This document shows positions 36,143 to 39,759 of a stretch of 39,759 bases of DNA, piece by piece. The DNA lies in contig LCFM01000011.1 of assembly GCA_000999025.1 (NCBI GenBank), positions 44,475 through 84,233 of the forward strand. Reading direction: 5' to 3'. The DNA comes from Parcubacteria group bacterium GW2011_GWA2_43_13 (GTDB lineage: Bacteria > Patescibacteriota > Patescibacteriia > UBA9629 > GWA2-43-13). Both the position numbers and the translations under genes were made by a program. The notes under the pieces are model-generated. The model was given only the letters and a program-made list of their open reading frames with translations, searched no databases and was not told the DNA's origin. Numbering within the stretch: position 1 is the first letter of the stretch; the number at the start of each line of letters is the position of its first letter.

Positions 36143-38445
36143 AAACGAGACACATACCGCCAAATGAGAACATCGCCAAATGTTTTTTCCGGAGCGCCTA
36201 AAAGTTTCACTGTTTCTGTATACACTCTTCTATTGATAAACCGATATTCTGTCATATAAAAACACGTTTTTGCGGTGGTTACAGCCAATGCTCTCTCTAA
36301 TAATTTTTGGTTCGGATGCTGGGACATTTTTTCAAAGAGCTTCACTCGTTCCGGTTGGGCGTATTCAGTATACACGGGAAACCCGCCTCCGATCACTTCA
36401 CGCGCTGACACACTTTCAACCGCAAGTAATGGCCATGTGTTTGCAAGTACGCAATACTGATTTGAATCCGATACTATGCTGGGCAATTCAGCCCACAAAT
36501 ATTCTGCCGCAGATAGTTCGTCAGTTGTTACGCGATCCAAAATCGGGCCTGACGCATAGGTGGATAACGTAACAAAGGAAATACCAATAATGAATAAAAT
36601 AAGGATGTTGTGTGCCGTAAGGATACCACCCCCTCCTCTCTCCTTATAAAGGAGGGGAAAAGAAAAGCGATGTATAATCCAACGCGCTCCATATAAAAAT
36701 AACAATCCAACAAAAAGCGCAATACTTAAGTCAAGCCGCCGCGCAAGCGTGTGATAGCCATCCATTAAAAACCAGGAGATAAAATATGAAGCCCCAAGAA
36801 TTCCGCAAAACAAGGCGATGAATTTCCATTGCCGAGATGATTTCTTTTTAAGCGCCAATACCCAACCGATACCCGCCATACCGTATACAATAAGCGAAAG
36901 AATCATAGGCCAATACGGCCATCTCAAAAACGATGCACTGCTTTTTGGTAAACGGTTTGCTTCGTATAAAAAATTTCCTTCACCGATATATGATCCATAA
37001 TGATTATATCCAACAATGTTTGTAAGTCGCCCAAATGCATCAGCCGCGCTTAAAACTAATGTCTGTGGATATAATTTTTCAAATTGAAAAGTGCTGAAAC
37101 CAAATATATACTCACTCAAGGGGATTAAAATGATAAAAAGCACAAAACACAAAACACAAAACACATACAACCATGCTTTGTGTTTTTTTGCATACACCCA
37201 ACCCAAACATCCTGCCAAAATCACACCAATACCTCCTAAAAAAAGATGAAGGATATAACTGAAATAGTGGAGCAATGTAAGAAATACACTCATTTTTGCA
37301 AAAGAAATATTTTTTGTATGAATATACTGCAATAAAAAATACACAATAAACAAAAACATCATCTGCCCGATCCCGACCGCGATCGTGATACTGCCATACA
37401 CCTGATACGGGAAAAACATACTGGGAATAAATGCGCACAGCAATGCCCAGCGCTTTTCCTGAAATAATACTTTTCCGATGGAATACATGATCATCGGCAC
37501 AAACCAAAACCACAACAAAGGAACAATCCACTGATCAACATCCTCCACAGAAATACCCGTGACGCGGTGAAAAAAAATCGTCAGCGCCCATTGCGGAGCA
37601 TATGATGTTTTATTGCCGGCGATAAATACCTCTGGAATAGTCATGCTGAATATTTTTTTTGTCGAAATCGCGTCTTCGCCGATCAATCCGGGTTCATATA
37701 TTTCTCCTGTTAAAAGATACCGCTCTGATGCAATATGCCGCCAGCGATCTCCGCCAAACCCTGAATCATATACAATGGGCAAATATGCATGCAAAACAAG
37801 CGAATGAACAATAATCAAAAAAAACGCTATTCTCAATGACGCTTGAGAAAAAATAACCACCACAACAAGCACTGTCATCACTGCAAAAGCCCACAGAGCA
37901 AGCGGATGAACTACCTGCCACGGGTGAAGGATATGTTCCCCTGTACGAGCAAAGAAAAAAAAGAGCACCGTCACTATGCCTGATATCAAAACCGCGACAA
38001 CCATTTTTTTCACAGGCACGCGGAATACGGGGACTGAATCGTCTTTTCCCGTTTCCAAAGGCGCGCAGTTGGGATCACTATCTTTCACTACACACCTTAA
38101 CAGGAATGGCACAGAAACAAATAAAGAAAAAATAAACGGACTGTATCGGTAAAAAACCAACGGGATTCCGGCGCTTAATGACACGCTTAGTATAAAAAAT
38201 GCCATTGAGAGCGGATAAAGACACCAATACGAGAGATGTATAAAACGATCAAGAAATGTTTTAAAAAAAGAACCGCCAACCCCAAGAAATAACACTAATA
38301 CTCCATAACGAACCATTATGGGAAATGTATGGTTAATAGAGAAATACAAAAGCATTGCAAAAAATATATATGCAATCACTCCTTTGTATAATGGATGCTG
38401 TTTAAAAAAATGGATTCCTTTAGATATGAGTGCGAATATATTCAT
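36139..38445 (-). CDS. large polytopic membrane protein, possibly a surface-polysaccharide/glycosyltransferase-like protein
   Basis: Many TM helices; start chosen at MNIFALISKG; sits among glycosyltransferases. Confidence 0.65.
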   Translation of the reverse strand: MNIFALISKGIHFFKQHPLYKGVIAYIFFAMLLYFSINHTFPIMVRYGVLVLFLGVGGSFFKTFLDRFIHLSYWCLYPLSMAFFILSVSLSAGIPLVFYRYSPFIFSLFVSVPFLLRCVVKDSDPNCAPLETGKDDSVPVFRVPVKKMVVAVLISGIVTVLFFFFARTGEHILHPWQVVHPLALWAFAVMTVLVVVVIFSQASLRIAFFLIIVHSLVLHAYLPIVYDSGFGGDRWRHIASERYLLTGEIYEPGLIGEDAISTKKIFSMTIPEVFIAGNKTSYAPQWALTIFFHRVTGISVEDVDQWIVPLLWFWFVPMIMYSIGKVLFQEKRWALLCAFIPSMFFPYQVYGSITIAVGIGQMMFLFIVYFLLQYIHTKNISFAKMSVFLTLLHYFSYILHLFLGGIGVILAGCLGWVYAKKHKAWLYVFCVLCFVLFIILIPLSEYIFGFSTFQFEKLYPQTLVLSAADAFGRLTNIVGYNHYGSYIGEGNFLYEANRLPKSSASFLRWPYWPMILSLIVYGMAGIGWVLALKKKSSRQWKFIALFCGILGASYFISWFLMDGYHTLARRLDLSIALFVGLLFLYGARWIIHRFSFPLLYKERGGGGILTAHNILILFIIGISFVTLSTYASGPILDRVTTDELSAAEYLWAELPSIVSDSNQYCVLANTWPLLAVESVSAREVIGGGFPVYTEYAQPERVKLFEKMSQHPNQKLLERALAVTTAKTCFYMTEYRFINRRVYTETVKLLGAPEKTFGDVLIWRYVSRL

Positions 38446-39571
38446 ACAGTTGAGCGCCGATAATTGGCCATTGATATGTACGCGCGACTTTTTCTCTGCC
38501 CCGAGCGCCCATAGAAGATCGTTTGTGAGTATCATTTAACAATTCATATACATAGCTCGCAAGCGCCTGATCATCTCCCGAAGAAAAAATGAACCCGTCA
38601 CTTTCGTGGTCAACAAGGGAACGTGGCCCGGGTAAATCTGAAACTATCACCGGTTTTGCCGAAGCCATTGCTTCAAGCACCACCAATCCGAATGCTTCTG
38701 ACTGATCGGTTGAGGGTAAAATAAACATATCAAAAAGCTGAAAATAACGAGGTAGATCAGTATGCGATACTTTCCCCGCAAAAATAACATATTGAGAAAC
38801 GCCAAGATCACGCGATAATTTTTCATACTCGGAACGCATATTTCCATCACCCACAATAATACATTGAAAAGAAGGAAGTGGATATTTTCGGATAAGACAC
38901 GCAAGCGCGCGTAATAACACAGGGATACCTTTAAAATAATGTTGGGAATCAAGAGCGCCGACAAATCCGATAAGCGTATCAGAACGTTTTATATCAAGTA
39001 ATTGCAAAATATCGCTGTTGCCTCCGCCGGGATAAAAACGCCGTGTGTCAACGCCCAATGGAATAACAGATAAGCGATTCGCAAGAAGTGTCTTATGATT
39101 GGAAAGATAGGAATGACGTGCATACGCATCGCTCGCGACTAAAACTCCGCGCGCTTGTTTTAATATACGAGGAAACATGATTTTTCGATACAGAAAAAAC
39201 ACTGCTCCTTTAATGCCGTCAGCGATGGTATCCATGTGATAGTATACAAATAAAGGTATATTGTAGCTCTGTGCGGCTTGGTACGCAGGTTCTGCCAAAC
39301 CATACGCGGGATACTCAATCAGTAAAGCGGAATATTCTTTAAGTATTTTTTTTAATTGTGGAGCATAGGCAGAGTATCCAAAACGAACGCGCGGAGTCAA
39401 ACGATGAACAGTAAAGGGATAGTTCGCATCTTCGCTCTTTTGATCTATTGTCTGCGTAAAAACATGCACCTCAACTCCGTGCTGCGCTAAAAGCGTGGCA
39501 TGATAATACGATGCCACTGCCATCCCGCCGACAATCGGAGGAAAAGTTGTTGTAATAATGGCTATTTTCAT
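38420..39571 (-). CDS. Glycosyltransferase family 4 protein
   Basis: 'MKIAIITTTFPPIVGGMAVASYYHATLLAQHGVEVHVFT', 'QSEAFGLVVLEAMASAKPVIVSDLPGPRSLV'. Confidence 0.92.
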   Translation of the reverse strand: MKIAIITTTFPPIVGGMAVASYYHATLLAQHGVEVHVFTQTIDQKSEDANYPFTVHRLTPRVRFGYSAYAPQLKKILKEYSALLIEYPAYGLAEPAYQAAQSYNIPLFVYYHMDTIADGIKGAVFFLYRKIMFPRILKQARGVLVASDAYARHSYLSNHKTLLANRLSVIPLGVDTRRFYPGGGNSDILQLLDIKRSDTLIGFVGALDSQHYFKGIPVLLRALACLIRKYPLPSFQCIIVGDGNMRSEYEKLSRDLGVSQYVIFAGKVSHTDLPRYFQLFDMFILPSTDQSEAFGLVVLEAMASAKPVIVSDLPGPRSLVDHESDGFIFSSGDDQALASYVYELLNDTHKRSSMGARGREKVARTYQWPIIGAQLYEYIRTHI

Positions 39572-39572
39572 A

Positions 39573-39759
39573 TTACCACCATATACAGGCGCGGATAATC
39601 CAGCCATATACTATAAAAAGCGGATTTACCATATATGTCAAAACCAATGGATCTCCTTCAGGAAAATGAATAGCAAGCGCCATCTGCCGGATAACCGTTC
39701 TATCTTTAATTTTTCGGGTATGACGAATGTGCTTTCGGCGTTCAATGATACAACCGCGC
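39573..39759 (-). CDS. C-terminal end of a truncated ORF, possibly a membrane-associated glycosyltransferase
   Basis: Open to the window edge: ...RGCIIERRKHIRHTRKIKDRTVIRQMALAIHFPEGDPLVLTYMVNPLFIVYGWIIRACIWW*; 1-nt gap to the next start. Confidence 0.5.
   Translation of the reverse strand, partial: RGCIIERRKHIRHTRKIKDRTVIRQMALAIHFPEGDPLVLTYMVNPLFIVYGWIIRACIWW

Noticed and set aside
1-39759. Alternative genetic code (TGA recoded), CRISPR array, prophage, or defence island
   Set aside because: TGA serves as stop (e.g. dnaX at 19003-19005); no regularly spaced repeats, phage structural genes, nucleases typical of defence systems or transposases were seen.

Overview
The window looks like a chromosomal segment from a Candidate Phyla Radiation (Patescibacteria)-like bacterium; the lineage is inferred from gene content, not tested. 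Almost everything is on the minus strand. Contents: (1) an envelope/EPS locus with lepA, murJ, a DUF4012 protein, three GT4-type glycosyltransferases and a polyprenyl glycosylphosphotransferase; (2) an unusually long rnpB (RNase P RNA, ~661 nt); (3) RNase HI, a frame-disrupted recJ, ackA, pduL, ribH, ribE and NUDIX; (4) a C39-like peptidase, tRNA-Gln(CUG), dnaX and a VirD4/HerA-like ATPase; (5) rpmA (+), pyrG, rplI, an S41 protease and murA; (6) a PEGA-domain protein (+), a dTDP-rhamnose-type gene set, and a second glycosyltransferase/membrane-protein cluster that runs off the right edge. The strongest second-look items are: an rnpB with two long perfectly paired helical insertions that share the same basal sequence; a dispersed GTAGAGACG...CGTCTCTAC inverted-repeat family with one perfect 28-bp copy in frame inside lepA; a recJ broken by an apparent internal out-of-frame deletion; and a degenerate tRNA-like sequence whose two halves flank an intact tRNA-Gln. 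I found no convincing CRISPR array, prophage, transposase or defence system. All homology calls come from motif recognition by eye; no searches were run.
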